This document shows, in pieces, positions 53,400 to 64,000 of a stretch of DNA of 64,000 nt. The DNA lies in the NCBI GenBank assembly GCA_001414345.1, contig LLCB01000074.1:124001-188000 (forward strand), read 5' to 3'. This DNA comes from Hymenoscyphus infarciens. Its lineage: Eukaryota; Ascomycota; Leotiomycetes; Helotiales; Helotiaceae. The translations under genes and the position numbers were made by a program. The notes beneath the pieces are model-generated. The model had not been told where the DNA came from. It did no database searches and saw nothing but the letters and a program-made list of their open reading frames with translations. Numbering within the stretch: the stretch's first letter is position 1; the number at the start of each line of letters is the position of its first letter.

Positions 53400-54595
53400 T
53401 TAATCGATTGTCATTCTGCTCGAAGCTGGTGCGTGTCCGGGTTTTAGATCCGGCAATTCGGTCATGGTTCCTGCCCCCAATTTCTCGGTATCCTCATCAC
53501 TGATCTTGCGACTCATAACGTGTTGTTTCAAGCCTTTGTTGAAGTTCATCATACATGCGATGGCGTTGATGATTGTAAGGATAATGAGGATGATTGTGAT
53601 ACAAGCAAAACTGGTGAGGTTCTTTCGAACTGGCTTGTAGAATTCTTCGTGCTGCTTTTGATACATCCGGGCGAGCTTGAAGATGAAATATGCCATGCCA
53701 CAGAAGAAGATGATTATGGAGGATATCGTGCCGAATTTATTTTCGCGACGGGTCCAGAAGGCAGACATGAATAGGATGAGAATGGTGATGGGAATGGCGG
53801 CAATCGTAAGACCAAGCTCCGCATCGGTTTTCCCGGTCACAATGACGAGGAATTGTACGGTAAAGCCGAGGAAGAAGAAGAAATCAAACTTGAGGAGGGT
53901 GATGTAAATCTGCAATTGCGTTAGCACTTGCTTTTTGAGTTGAGGCTTAAATACATACCTGGAAAGTCAAGAATCTTCGTTTCATTCGGAGGTCTGCACT
54001 GATATGCTTGTAAATAGTCCATGCAAACTCGTCATAAAGTTTCCAGGCAATGAATGACAAGGCGACTGTGAAAAACGCAATGATGCAGGGAACGGCCACA
54101 AGATATGGTTTTACGTCTGTCCACAACTGATCATTAGAAGTGATGTATCCGAGACTCTTCAGTGTGCTAATCGCGCGGTCCACCTGGTCGAATTGAATGG
54201 CGGCGTATATCAGCATTCCAGCATTGTACAAGCATAGTCCAATGACTTGAATGGTATTTTTCATTCGCAACGAGTCGTACACCAACACGAGTTGATAAAG
54301 GAAACCAAAGATGAAAAGTGTGAGGTAGGTAGGTATCGTTCGCCCTTGAGGGATTGTTTTTTTGCCGTCGACTAGACTGATTTGGAATTTTGTGAAGATG
54401 TATCTGAGTTTAACGTTAGCAGGCGCTTTATCAGATGCCCGGGAGGTACCACGTACACTTCAATTGCCAACACGACGATGGTTTGAATCGCCGTGGCGAG
54501 CAAAAAGGCCCAAGTCCATCTTGTATTTGGCCTATTCAATTGTTAGAATTGGCACCCTTATCGGTGAATGCCCTCTCCACTGCTTACTTGTACAT
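53400..54595 (-). CDS. UPF0658 Golgi apparatus membrane protein
   Basis: Four exons (54595-54588, 54531-54457, 54403-53959, 53909-53400) keep phase and give 345 residues. The coding part of exon 1 is only eight bases (ATGTACAA). The protein starts MYKPNTRWTWAFLLATAIQT and has about seven hydrophobic segments, among them TIVVLAIEVYIFTKF, LTLFIFGFLYQLVLVYDSL, QVIGLCLYNAGMLIYAAI, YLVAVPCIIAFFTVALSFIA, FFFFLGFTVQFLVIV, IAAIPITILILFMSAFW and FACITIILIILTIINAIACM. A charged tail (ISDEDTEKLGAG and PDLKPGHAPASSRM) follows. This matches the fungal UPF0658 family, assigned to the Golgi in fission yeast and otherwise uncharacterised. The frame extends upstream of the ATG for about 45 codons to a TAG, so a non-ATG extension cannot be fully excluded. 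Confidence 0.85.
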
Positions 54596-56671
54596 CTTTC
54601 TTCGTCTCGGGGATGTGAGTGGTGGATCGATTCCTTCTCTGCTGAAGTATCCTCCTACTGTACCATCTGGCAACAAACTACTGCGTGACTCCAGTCGGTA
54701 AGCCACAGTTGCGATGATTTGCTCGCGGACGAGCTACCGCGTGCCTCGAGGCGGTTGGGAAGGGAACAGTCTTCGAGGTGTGGTGTTGGGTGACTCGGGC
54801 TGGTGTTTGGTCTTGGTGGAAGATTGGATAGAATTGATCGGATGAGGGCAGAAGTCAAATTAATGGAAATGACTAGGAATGGGCAGATGGCAGCCCTGGT
54901 GTTGGTTGTTGGTTGTTGATGGCCGACTGGATTGTCTTGGTGTTGCGAAAGGAGTGCAACGAGCGTGAAACACCAATTGTCTGCGTGGCGGGCGGGCTTG
55001 TCCGGATCAGGGGGCCGTAGGATTTGCAGGTTGGGTTGGAAGAAGAGTTTGATAGAAAGAACAGGAGGTCGTGAAAGGAGGCGAAGGGATGCGAAGGGAT
55101 GCTAGGAAAAACGAAGGTCAAGGGAGGAGTCTGGTGAGGGTTGGGAGGAAAGAAAGGAGAGGTTGTCGAAGGTTGGGTGGTCGTGTGTTGATGGAGAGGG
55201 GACCGTGAAGCAGATGGGGAAGAATCCGTTCGGGGTCGTCTGTCTGTCTGTTTTGCCCCTGTCGGTCTGACAGTTAGCGTGCTGAGGACTCTTCTGGGCC
55301 TAGTTGGCGGTGGACAAGTGGGGGACAAGTGGGACCAGGCGTAAGGCGTCGCTGAAAATAAAGTCCCTAGGGAAAATAGGGAGGCCTGTGACGATCCAAC
55401 ACTGCAGTGCAGCCAGAAAGATATAGAGAATCGGTTTTCCCTTCTCTTGTTAGGTAGGTGTAGGTAGAAAACAATGCACCACCAGCGCGTTTTCAATTTG
55501 ACAAGCTTTTTTGGATGAGAAAATTAAGATGGAAGTGGAAGGAAGATACGGCATCGAAAGCGGGCCCAGCAATCCTATTTACGAGCAAGCAAACCAAGTC
55601 TTGTCGTCTTGTCGTCTTGTCGTCTTGTCTTGGTGAGTGGGCTGGCTGGCTGGCTGGGCGAGGCGCAGTCCTAGGGGCTCCTGGGAATGAATGAATGCCG
55701 ACCTGAGGCTGAGGCTGAGTTTATTCACCAAACCGGAAACTTTTTCAACTGCTTCTTCAAACACAAAAGAAAGGACCCAAAGGAGTTGGAAATCTGGTGG
55801 GCGGAGTTCTAGCGTCACAACTGCGCATGCTATGGCATAAACGTGGTCGGACGTGCAGAGACGGTGGTTCAAGCGATGGTGTTTGAGGTTGATGTTTATC
55901 AGACTTCCTATCTACCGATAAATCTCCCGCCAGCATGGTCAGCATCGGCTTTTTCGGTTATTTGACTTCACACCTATAATTCTCAGCCTATGATCAACAT
56001 ATAGATTTAATCGTCTAGTGTACTTTCATAACATGTGGCGCACCTTTTCTTTATTGGATGCATACTCACAGAGACCTCAGCCGGGCGAAGCGCATGCCAA
56101 GTCCCTCATGTCAAACACATATCCAGATGAGTGGGTTTTGTACTTGAGAAAGGGCATTATTAGAGGCAGATTTCGAAGTATGATCTAATGTGGTACGTGT
56201 GATGTAAGTCTCAACTCTCGTTAGCTTCATTGTCTAGGACTTGGGTTATTGGTCCTGACTTGTAGGACTTGAATCAATTTCAATGCCAACAAAGCGTCGC
56301 AATGGAGAAGAAAAGCGGCTGCAAAAGGCTCCTAATTTGCACTAGTGCAAGAAGAGCTTCTGATTATTCGCAAATTTTGCCTGGTGACTTGAGTGAGACG
56401 GATACTCGATTGCATTAGTAAACAAATCACATTTAGTAAACAAATCACACCACACATTACATCAACCTCTGCAAAATCCCGTCGCAGTGAAACGAGGCGG
56501 TCACAATTTTGTTCTACCTAGCCCTACAACCCTCAACGACATACAGAGTGACTTGGAATGAGAATTCGTCATTTTCATCATGTCGAGCCAACTTTTGCCC
56601 AATCTATCAACTCCAAAAGTATGCTGAATTTCGTCATCATCGGCCTCATGATGCAATAAGTCGTAAGAAAT
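54596..56671. other. Intergenic, UPF0658 leader and simple repeats
   Basis: About 2 kb. The first 900 bases on the minus strand form a long Pro/Ser/Thr-type low-complexity frame without an ATG, probably a 5'-untranslated region and promoter. Short tandem repeats lie at 55596-55690. The rest is ordinary, up to the 3' end of the eIF2-gamma gene. Confidence 0.5.
55596..55632. repeat. 9-bp tandem repeat GTCTTGTC(G)
   Basis: About four copies of CGTCTTGTC. It is followed within 60 bp by GGCT runs (55640-55658) and GAATGAATGAATG (55684-55696), then GAGGCT repeats. Confidence 0.85.
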
Positions 56672-58335
56672 CTAAGCAGTAGAAGTAGATGGGTCGAGGG
56701 TAACACCAGAGAGAATATTCGCCCAACCACTGCACGAGTTCGGTTAGTTACAGATCTTGGGGAGAGGGGAAGCTGGGAGCTTACATCAAACGCCAATGCT
56801 TTTCGATACGGCGACTCAAAGCAACCTTCTCACCGATGTTTGTGCATGCAGGGCTGGTCAACACCAACTTCGCAGCATCTGCCTTGACGGCAACGACCTT
56901 GGCTCCTGTGGCCGTTGATCCGATGTTGACCATCAGAACTTCATTCTTGGCAAGTTTGGCAACCTTAGCTTGCTTTCCATCTGCAGTCTTAACACCCAAG
57001 AGACGACGGAGAAGGAAGTAGTTGACTTCGATCTCGGTGTAGATATCTGGCAGGCGGCCCTTGAGGCCAAGAACGAAACCAACCAAACGATCAGCACGAC
57101 AGAGAGTTGGATCGATTCGGGTACCGACACCAATCAGTCCACCCGGTACTGCATACTTCAACTCGTTGTTCTCCGAGTTCAAAGTGACGATTCTGCTGAA
57201 AATAGGCGTGCACTTGATGGCTCCCTTGTCGTCACGGGTAACGATTCCGGGTCGGATCTCGATCTCGTCACCGAGCTTAATGACACCGTGAAGAATGGAT
57301 CCACCAGCAACACCTCCCTTCAATTCTTCAATCTCAGCACCTGGCTTGTTGACATCAAAGGATCGAATAACAATCATGTGAGGATCCATGGTGAAATCTC
57401 TTGGAGGAACTGGAATGGTGGAGACAATTGCTTCATTGATAGCATCAATGTTGAATTTTAGTTGCGCCGAAATTGGAATAATTGGGGCACCTCCAGCAAC
57501 AGTTCCTCGGATGAACTTCAAAATGGATTGATAGTGCTGGTTGGCACTCTCCTCCTTCATGAGATCCACCTTGTTCTGTAGAATAATGATCTTGTTGAGT
57601 TTCATGATTTCGATGGCTGCAAGATGCTCAGAGGTTTGGGGTTGTGGGCAGGTTTCGTTTCCTGCAATGAGAAGAAGAGCGGCGTCCATAACTGCTGCGC
57701 CCGACAACATAGTGCTCATAAGAATATCGTGACCGGGGCAATCGACGAAGCTGTAGAGGTTAGAATTTATTCATATACTCAGAAGGGTATACGCACGAAA
57801 CATGTCTAAGCAATCTATATGTGCCAGAGCAGCCATCTCTCTCGCAAGGGGGATCCACCTCCTTCTCACTCTTGTAACTTCTGAAGCATGTCGGTCTTGG
57901 GCAATCATCGTTATCGCACTTGTAGATTTTGGCATTGGCATAACCAAGCTTGATAGTAATGTTTCGCTCCAACTCGTTCTTAAATCTGACCGTCTGCACA
58001 CCCGATATTGCCTTTACCACCGTAGATTTTCCGTGCGCGACGTGCCCAATAGTTCCGATGTTGATGGTTGCTTGTCTTGCGATAATTTCTGGAGTGAGGG
58101 GATTCAGGGATTTCACATCCAAATCTTTTGGTTCTGTTTGAGGAGGGAGTATGGGGCGTGTGATTGTTGGCGCAGCATCCTTTTGAGTCTTTTTGAGCGC
58201 AGATTTCACTGGCTTATCCTCAATCTCTGGAACATTATCATCAAAATCGTTTTGTGCCTCAAGTCCTGGAGAACCTGGACCAGAATCGGAATCGGAGTCT
58301 AGGTCATTGCCGTATCGATCGCCGTTCGCCGCCAT
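56672..58335 (-). CDS. GCD11: Translation initiation factor eIF2 gamma subunit
   Basis: Three exons (58335-57797, 57750-56785, 56729-56672) keep phase and give 520 residues, the family's usual length. [10 protein letters not shown] (about 96-105) is the P-loop. [18 protein letters not shown] leads into the zinc-ribbon Cys set ([14 protein letters not shown]). [20 protein letters not shown] carries switch 2 (DCPGH), and LQNKVDLM is the NKxD motif. Domain II/III segments follow ([35 protein letters not shown]), ending [18 protein letters not shown]. eIF2-gamma binds GTP and initiator Met-tRNA in the ternary complex. The Ser/Asp-rich N-terminal 90 residues are an ordinary extension. The first intron uses a GTGCGT donor. 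It is divergent from the Fmp32-like gene. Confidence 0.97.
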
Positions 58336-58718
58336 GTTGGGTGGTTGTGTGTGGTTTTGTGGAGGTGAGAATACCTTGTGGCGGGGTAGACTCTGCAGCC
58401 TTACTGTGGGCTAAGAGAGGTTTCGCGGATAGGCAGTGGAATCGCCTAGTTTAGTAGAGTTCGGGTATCCGACCTTTGATAATCTGAGCGAGGGTTGAGA
58501 GATTTGTGGTGGAAAGGGTCGCGGGGACGTATTTCGAGGTTTTGATGCTCAAAGGTTTGTGGTGAGTCAAAATGCCGCCGCCGAGAACAAGCTTTGCCGG
58601 GATGGTTGAGCGAACGCGGGCCTTTCATGCGCTCCAAAGGTCCAAATTCAACCCCAACTTTCAACAAAAACAAAACATTTGAACCACAGCGGAAGTGAAG
58701 TAATTGGTACTCGCAACA
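58336..58718. other. Bidirectional promoter, eIF2-gamma / Fmp32-like gene
   Basis: 383 bp between divergent ATGs. No other feature recognised. Confidence 0.6.
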
Positions 58719-59626
58719 ATGGCGAATCTCGGGTTAAACGCCGCGCAAACATTACCGCGGTTCCTCCTCCCAAAGTTGAGCTGGCAGACGGGGCCAAATC
58801 ACCAAATTCGAACGATGAGCAACGCCGTTTCGAGTTACAATGGCCTCTCAAATCGAAATCCCTCCTCGTCTAGAACTGGTTCTCAGCAAAGGGGAAAGAC
58901 GGAACTCGCCATAGCAAAATCTCATACCCTCCGAAATCCTGCATATCGTCGACCCTTCCATGCCACAGCTCGAAGAGCGAGAGACCACCACTTCGATACC
59001 CTGAAATTTGTACAACGATTGCAGGAGGAGGGATTTACAGAGGCTCAATCAGTTGCTATGATGAAAGTTCTCAGCGATGTAATTGAAGAAAGGTAGGGTT
59101 TACTGCATTCCGAACAAAACCTAATGTGTTACTGACTTTTGCGGCAGCATCCAGAACTTGACCCGTACAATGGTTTTAAGAGAAGACCAAGCCAAAGCAA
59201 CGTATACTCAGAAAGTGGATTTTGCAAAACTTCGATCAGAACTTATATCCGCAGATTCAACGGAATCAGCTACAACCCGCGCTTCGCATGAACGTCTGAC
59301 AAACGATTTGGCCAAGTTGAACGCTAGACTGAGGGACGAGGTGAACAGAACCCAGGCATCTGTAAGGTTAGACTTGAACTTGGAAAAGGGAAGGATTCGC
59401 GAAGAGGCAAATGTCCAGGAATTGAAGATCAAGGAGACAGAAACCAAGATTGAACAAGAGGTTGCTGGGTTACGGGAGAAACTGGAGGCTGTCAAGTTTC
59501 AGACTTTGCAATGGCTCATGGGTGTTTGCACTGGTGAGTTCAACATCAGCAATGGGAGTTCAAATATACTAATTATTTCCAGGTACCGCGGCCCTCATTC
59601 TTGGTGCTTGGAGGTTGTTGATGTAG
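58719..59626 (+). CDS. FMP32: Mitochondrial inner-membrane coiled-coil protein, Fmp32/CCDC90 (DUF1640) family
   Basis: Three exons (58719-59092, 59148-59533, 59583-59626) keep phase and give 267 residues. A basic, Ser-rich presequence of about 85 residues ends near RRPFHATARRARDHHFDTLK. The DUF1640 core follows: LKFVQRLQEEGFTEAQSVAM and MKVLSDVIEESIQNLTRTMV, then a long coiled coil (about 150-240, with NDLAKLNARLRDEVNRTQAS and KIEQEVAGLREKLEAVKF). The C-terminal membrane helix is LQWLMGVCTGTAALILGAW, with only a few residues after it. Fmp32-type proteins are linked to cytochrome oxidase function, and animal relatives (MCUR1, CCDC90B) to the inner membrane. The domain order is complete, and the assignment as the Fmp32 orthologue is inferred from it. 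Confidence 0.88.
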
Positions 59627-60357
59627 ATTATATTAGAATGCACAATAAAGCTATCGAAAGTTACCTTCTCTGGCCAGATGGCTACTTGATACACTGCTAC
59701 AAAGCGTTCAATCTTGAATCAGTGTAATTGATCGTATCAAGACTTTAGATGACAAAATTAACCTGCTCTCAGTCAAGCCAACAACCAGCTATTTCTCAAC
59801 TTACTCCGAATGAGTGGGAGAAAAGTTTCCAACATTTAGCTTATTGCAGGGGAGTAAGCAAACAAAACATCTTGCAACTGTACTCCATCTAAGATTGGTA
59901 AAACTTGAATCTCTTTGCCTAGCTAAAAATTGATTAATTACAAACATCTGCAAAGTGAAGAGAAGGAAAGTAAATCTTTCTCAACACTTTTTGAGTTTAG
60001 CAGATATTACATATTACACAGAATTAATTAACTGATAAAAGTGTTCAAGTAAATCCTAAAAATAAGGTACGAGTTCAGGGGTCCCCAGATAATCCCTGCC
60101 GTGATTACGTGAGCGGGAGGCTCCTAAATGTTGTTCGCGCATTCCCAAATGGAAAGCTGTCTCCAAGCAAGCAATCACAATCAACATCTCCTTGCAAACC
60201 TTCGTCAAACTTCCCACCGCATTTCCCTTTTTCCTGGGATCTATTTGGGCTTCACACTCCTTTCTGAATTTTGCGCTTCCAACCACCATTTTGCCCGCAC
60301 TGCGTACCACTCCAAATCAAATAGCCCTCGGGCAAGACGCACCACCCAAATCCCAAG
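59627..60357. other. Intergenic, clathrin heavy chain promoter
   Basis: Fmp32-like gene 3' flank and promoter/leader of the clathrin gene. No gene recognised. Confidence 0.5.
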
Positions 60358-63300
60358 ATGGGTTCCCTACCCATCAAGTTCACGGAGTTGCTCCAGGTAC
60401 GCCGAGATCCAGATCCTGCTCCGGCATACCCTCGAATAGTAGGAAGAAAACTGACAATCTGCGATAGTTGACCAGCGCCGCCGTCAACGTTGAGGTAGGT
60501 GCCGCGCACTCCACAGTCCTTTAGCTGGCCGAGCGACAGGCAACCACTTTAGCAACGCGAACTAACATACATCATTCTAGCAAGCATCAATTGGATTCAA
60601 CTCATGTGTAAGTTTTCCTACATTGATATGATGCGAGATTGAGCTGTTGCTGACATTCACCCCAGACCCTCGAATCCGACTCCTTTATCTGTATTCGCGA
60701 AAAGAAGAACGAAGCCGCCTCTCCCGAAGTCATAATCATCGATCTCAAACAAAATAACAATGTCATCCGACGGCCCATCAAGGCAGATAGTGCTATCATG
60801 CACTGGACAAAGCAGGTTATTGCCCTGAAGGCTCAGTCGCGTACCCTCCAGATATTTGACCTGGGCCAAAAGACAAAGCTGAAATCGGCGACCATGAACG
60901 AGGATGTAGTGTTCTGGAAGTGGTTCAGCGAGACAAGCTTGGGTTTAGTGACAGATACTGCAGTATTCCACTGGGATGTGTTTGATCCAAACCAGCCATC
61001 TCCAGTAGAAGTATTCAAGAGAAATCAAAACCTAGCAGTAAGTACAGGAAGACTTTATTGGTGAAGGATGGATTTAATGTTATACTAGGGATGTCAAATC
61101 ATCAACTACCGTGTTAGCGACGATGGAGACGGAAAGTGGATGGTTGTAATTGGTATCCAACAACAGCAGGGTCGAGTAGTTGGTGCTATGCAACTTTACT
61201 CGAAAGATCGGGGTATCAGTCAAGCGATCGAAGGACATGCTGCTGCGTTCGGCACCCTACGATTAGAAGCTGCACCTGCGGACACCAAAGTCTTCACGTT
61301 TGCAGTCAGAACAGCAACTGGCGCAAAACTCCACATTGTTGAAGTTGACCACCAAACTGCGAACCCGGCTTTCCCAAAGAAGGCTGTCGATGTGTACTTC
61401 CCACCAGAAGCTGTAAACGACTTCCCTGTTGCGATGCAGGTTTCCCAAAAGTACAGCGTCATTTATCTCGTTACGAAATACGGCTTCATTCACCTATACG
61501 ATTTGGAGACTGGAACATGCATCTTCATGAACCGCATTTCAAGCGAAACAATCTTTATCACAACCTCCGACTCAGCTTCCCAGGGTCTTGTGGGTATCAA
61601 CCGTAAAGGACAAGTGCTGTCTGTTGCTGTTGACGAAACCACCATTATTCCCTACCTACTCCAAAATCCTGCCAACTCTGGATTGGCCGTCAAGCTTGCA
61701 TCAAGAGCTGGACTTCCCGGTGCAGACAACCTATATGCTAATCAGTTCGAGTCATTAATCCAGGCTGGTAACTACGCAGAGGCTGCAAAGATCGCCGCCA
61801 ACTCCCCCAGAGGCTTCCTCCGAACACCCCAAACAATTGAGAAATTCAAGGCACTACCAGCTATTCCTGGTCAGCTGTCTATTATCCTTCAATACTTTGG
61901 CATGCTTCTCGACAAGGGAACCCTGAATAAGCATGAGACCCTCGAGCTTGTAAGACCGGTTCTTGCACAACAGCGAAAGCACCTGCTCGAGAAGTGGTTG
62001 AAGGAGAACAAGCTGGATTGCTCGGAAGAGTTGGGTGATATTGTTCGACCACATGACTTGGCCCTAGCTCTCAGCATTTACCTCCGTGCTAATGTTGCAC
62101 CAAAGGTTGTTGCAGCTTTCGCTGAGACTGGCCAGTTTGAGAAGATCCTGCCATATTCCACTCAAGTGGGATACACACCGGATTATATCGTGCTCCTCCA
62201 AAACATAGTTCGTATCAATCCCGAGAAGGGCTCCGAGTTTGCGACCCAGCTCGTGAACAATGAGGCTGGCTCTTTGGTAGATGTTGAACGTGTCGTTGAT
62301 GTCTTCCAATCTCAGGGGTTGGTGCAGCCTGCAACTGCTTTCCTTCTTGATGCCTTGAAGGATAACAAACCAGAGCAAGGCAATCTCCAAACTCGCCTCC
62401 TCGAGATGAACCTCATGAATGCTCCTCAAGTTGCGGACGCCATTCTTGGCAATGATATGTTCTCACACTACGACAAACCTCGTGTTGCTCAACTTTGCGA
62501 GCAAGCTGGTCTTTTCCAGCGAGCACTGGAGCACTATGAAGACCCCGAGGCTATCAAGCGCGTCATGGTCAACATTGCTGCAACCCCAACTTTCTCCGCA
62601 GAGTGGTTGGTTAACTTCTTTGGCCGTCTGTCTCTAGAACAGTCACTTGATTGTCTTGATGCAATGTTGAAGAACAACATTCGACAAAATCTTGGTGTTG
62701 TGGTCCAAATTGCCACCAAGTACTCTGATTTGTTGGGTTCCCCAAGATTGATTGATCTCTTTGAGAAGTACAAGTCAGCCGAGGGTTTGTACTATTATCT
62801 CGGAAGCATTGTCAACTTGAGTGAAGATTCAGAGGTAATTTTCAAATATATCGAGGCCGCCACCAAAATGAATCAATTCAGTGAGGTCGAGAGAATATGC
62901 CGAGATAACAGTAAGTTGATATTTCTCTTCATAACCTTTCATTACTTCACATAAACAGTCGCTAACATACTTTTTTTTTTTAGATCATTACGCGCCGGAC
63001 AAAGTCAAGAACTTCTTGAAGGAAGCCAAATTGGCTGAACAGTTGCCGCTCATCATCGTTTGCGATCGTTTCAACTTCATTCACGACTTGGTTCTCTACC
63101 TTTACCAAAACCAGCAGTTCAAGTCGATCGAGATTTACGTTCAGCGTGTTAACCCAGCCCGAACACCTGCTGTTGTCGGCGGATTACTTGATGTTGATTG
63201 CGACGAAAGCATCATCAAGAACCTCCTTCAAACAGTCAACCCAGCCTCGGTGCCCATTGACGAGCTTGTTAGCGAGGTTGAGACCCGTAATCGCCTAAAG

Positions 63301-63481
63301 CTTTTGCTTCCCTTCCTCGAGGCGACCCTTGCGGCAGGCAACCAACAACAAGCCGTTTACAATGCTTTGGCAAAGATCTACATCGATAGCAATGCCAATC
63401 CTGAGAAGTTCCTTAAAGAGAATGATAGCTACGATACTTTGGTGGTCGGTAACTACTGCAGGTTGAGAGACCCGGGACTTG
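60358..63481 (+). CDS. CHC1: Clathrin heavy chain, 3' part outside window
   Basis: Six exons are visible: 60358-60396, 60468-60494 (27 nt), 60581-60607 (27 nt), 60666-61037, 61089-62910 and 62984-63481. They give about 928 residues with phase kept. The start [20 protein letters not shown] and [20 protein letters not shown] are the first blades of the N-terminal beta-propeller. The linker and clathrin heavy-chain repeats follow ([59 protein letters not shown]), up to [18 protein letters not shown]. The distal and proximal legs and trimerisation domain (roughly the last 45 percent) are not in the window. Clathrin coats vesicles at the plasma membrane and trans-Golgi/endosome. The CDS is left open at 63481 because the following 519 bases contain no clathrin-like coding sequence. 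Confidence 0.96.
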
Positions 63482-64000
63482 GTGAGTCGCTCCTTCCTTT
63501 TCTTTGACATTTCCCCCTCCCACCTCTGGACCGGAGTAAGTATACTGGATTGCACCTTCCCTCTGGACACTGGAACCCCTCCACAAAATGGATTACCCCT
63601 CACCACCTCTGTTTGTGTTATTCACAACTCCAACACCGTCGTCACCGTTGTGTCTGGTTGCGTTGTTTGCGTCTGCTGTAAGTTTTGCAATCCTTTCTAA
63701 TCAGCACTGTTGATTCTATCCTGCCCATCATCCTACCCACCACCATTCTAATCAATGTCATAGTCGTTGTCCCTCCGCTGCTGCCTTCCCACCTCTCTGC
63801 TTCTTTCAATTGGGTGCCTTCATTCGGACGCCGTCCAAGTAAGTCTTAATTCACGATGCTGATTCTGTTCATCTTGTACTGATGTCTGGCAGGTGCGTGT
63901 GATCTCCCACGGCTTTCGGAGGTCCAGCTCTCAGATCTCTGCGCTCACTCTCCGAGATCTCAAGTAGGGCCTAGCATCAGGTCTCGATATACATACACAT
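63482..64000 (+). other. Presumed long intron of the clathrin gene
   Basis: Begins GTGAGTCGC directly after GLRDPGL-type coding sequence. No continuation of the heavy chain was found up to the window end, so the intron is at least 519 bp, far longer than the others here. It is C/T-rich and contains three further GTAAGT motifs (about 63536, 63678, 63839) and acceptor-like CATAG (about 63761) and GGCAG (about 63892). Unannotated small exons or alternative splice forms are therefore possible. Confidence 0.5.

Noticed and set aside
54873..55496. Long minus-strand Pro/Ser/Thr-rich frame (about 207 codons)
   Set aside because: It has no ATG at its start, is low complexity and lies directly upstream of the UPF0658 gene, so it is better explained as leader or promoter sequence.
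56970..57461. Plus-strand frame of 163 codons
   Set aside because: Lies antisense inside the strongly conserved eIF2-gamma coding exon; a shadow of that gene.
1..64000. tRNA, rRNA, CRISPR arrays and bacterial-type operons
   Set aside because: No convincing A/B-box pairs, rRNA cores or spaced identical repeats were seen, and gene structure is clearly eukaryotic.

Overview
This is a nuclear window from a filamentous ascomycete. Genes carry short introns (about 45-130 bp) with GTAAGT/GTACGT/GTATGT donors and CTAAC/CTGAC branch sites. Intact genes alternate with blocks of extremely AT-rich, stop-riddled repeat DNA of the kind left by repeat-induced point mutation (RIP). Gene content and protein style suggest a leotiomycete close to Botrytis/Sclerotinia, but that is an inference from general familiarity, not a database match.

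Left part (1-9 kb): the 5' half of a vacuolar Ca2+/H+ exchanger gene runs off the left edge. A metallophosphoesterase follows, with a TA-flanked MITE just behind it, then a Ser/Thr-rich repeat protein. From 9.2 to 15.4 kb lies one complete Ty1/copia LTR retrotransposon (174-bp LTRs, 5-bp target duplication), heavily RIP-mutated. Region 16-22.7 kb holds an RNase III-like protein whose catalytic acids are replaced, a disordered protein, a RidA enzyme with a 14-nt microexon, and a broken paralogue of the repeat protein. That paralogue keeps a 31-bp identical promoter core.

Middle part (22.7-43 kb): AT-rich repeats and a 251-bp inverted-repeat element are followed by a small accessory set. It contains a small hypothetical, two small secreted proteins, a GNAT acetyltransferase, a 2EXR protein and a cyclase-family hydrolase. 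Next comes a possible catabolic/secondary-metabolism island: a cytochrome P450, a second MITE of the first family, an FAD monooxygenase and a frameshifted B3/B4-domain remnant. About 3 kb of RIP-degraded DNA with a large inverted repeat follows.

Right part (44-64 kb): this is mostly core genome. Mitochondrial lysyl-tRNA synthetase and Tim10 are divergent. After them come a probable mitochondrial small protein, a LysM-type secreted protein gene killed by one in-frame TAA, a frameshifted enoyl-CoA hydratase pseudogene, minisatellites and a UPF0658 Golgi membrane protein. eIF2-gamma and an Fmp32-like mitochondrial protein are divergent, and clathrin heavy chain runs off the right edge. Its last visible exon is followed by an unusually long presumed intron. 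Exon structures given here were joined by eye, checking that reading phase is preserved at every junction. No tRNA, rRNA or CRISPR array was recognised.
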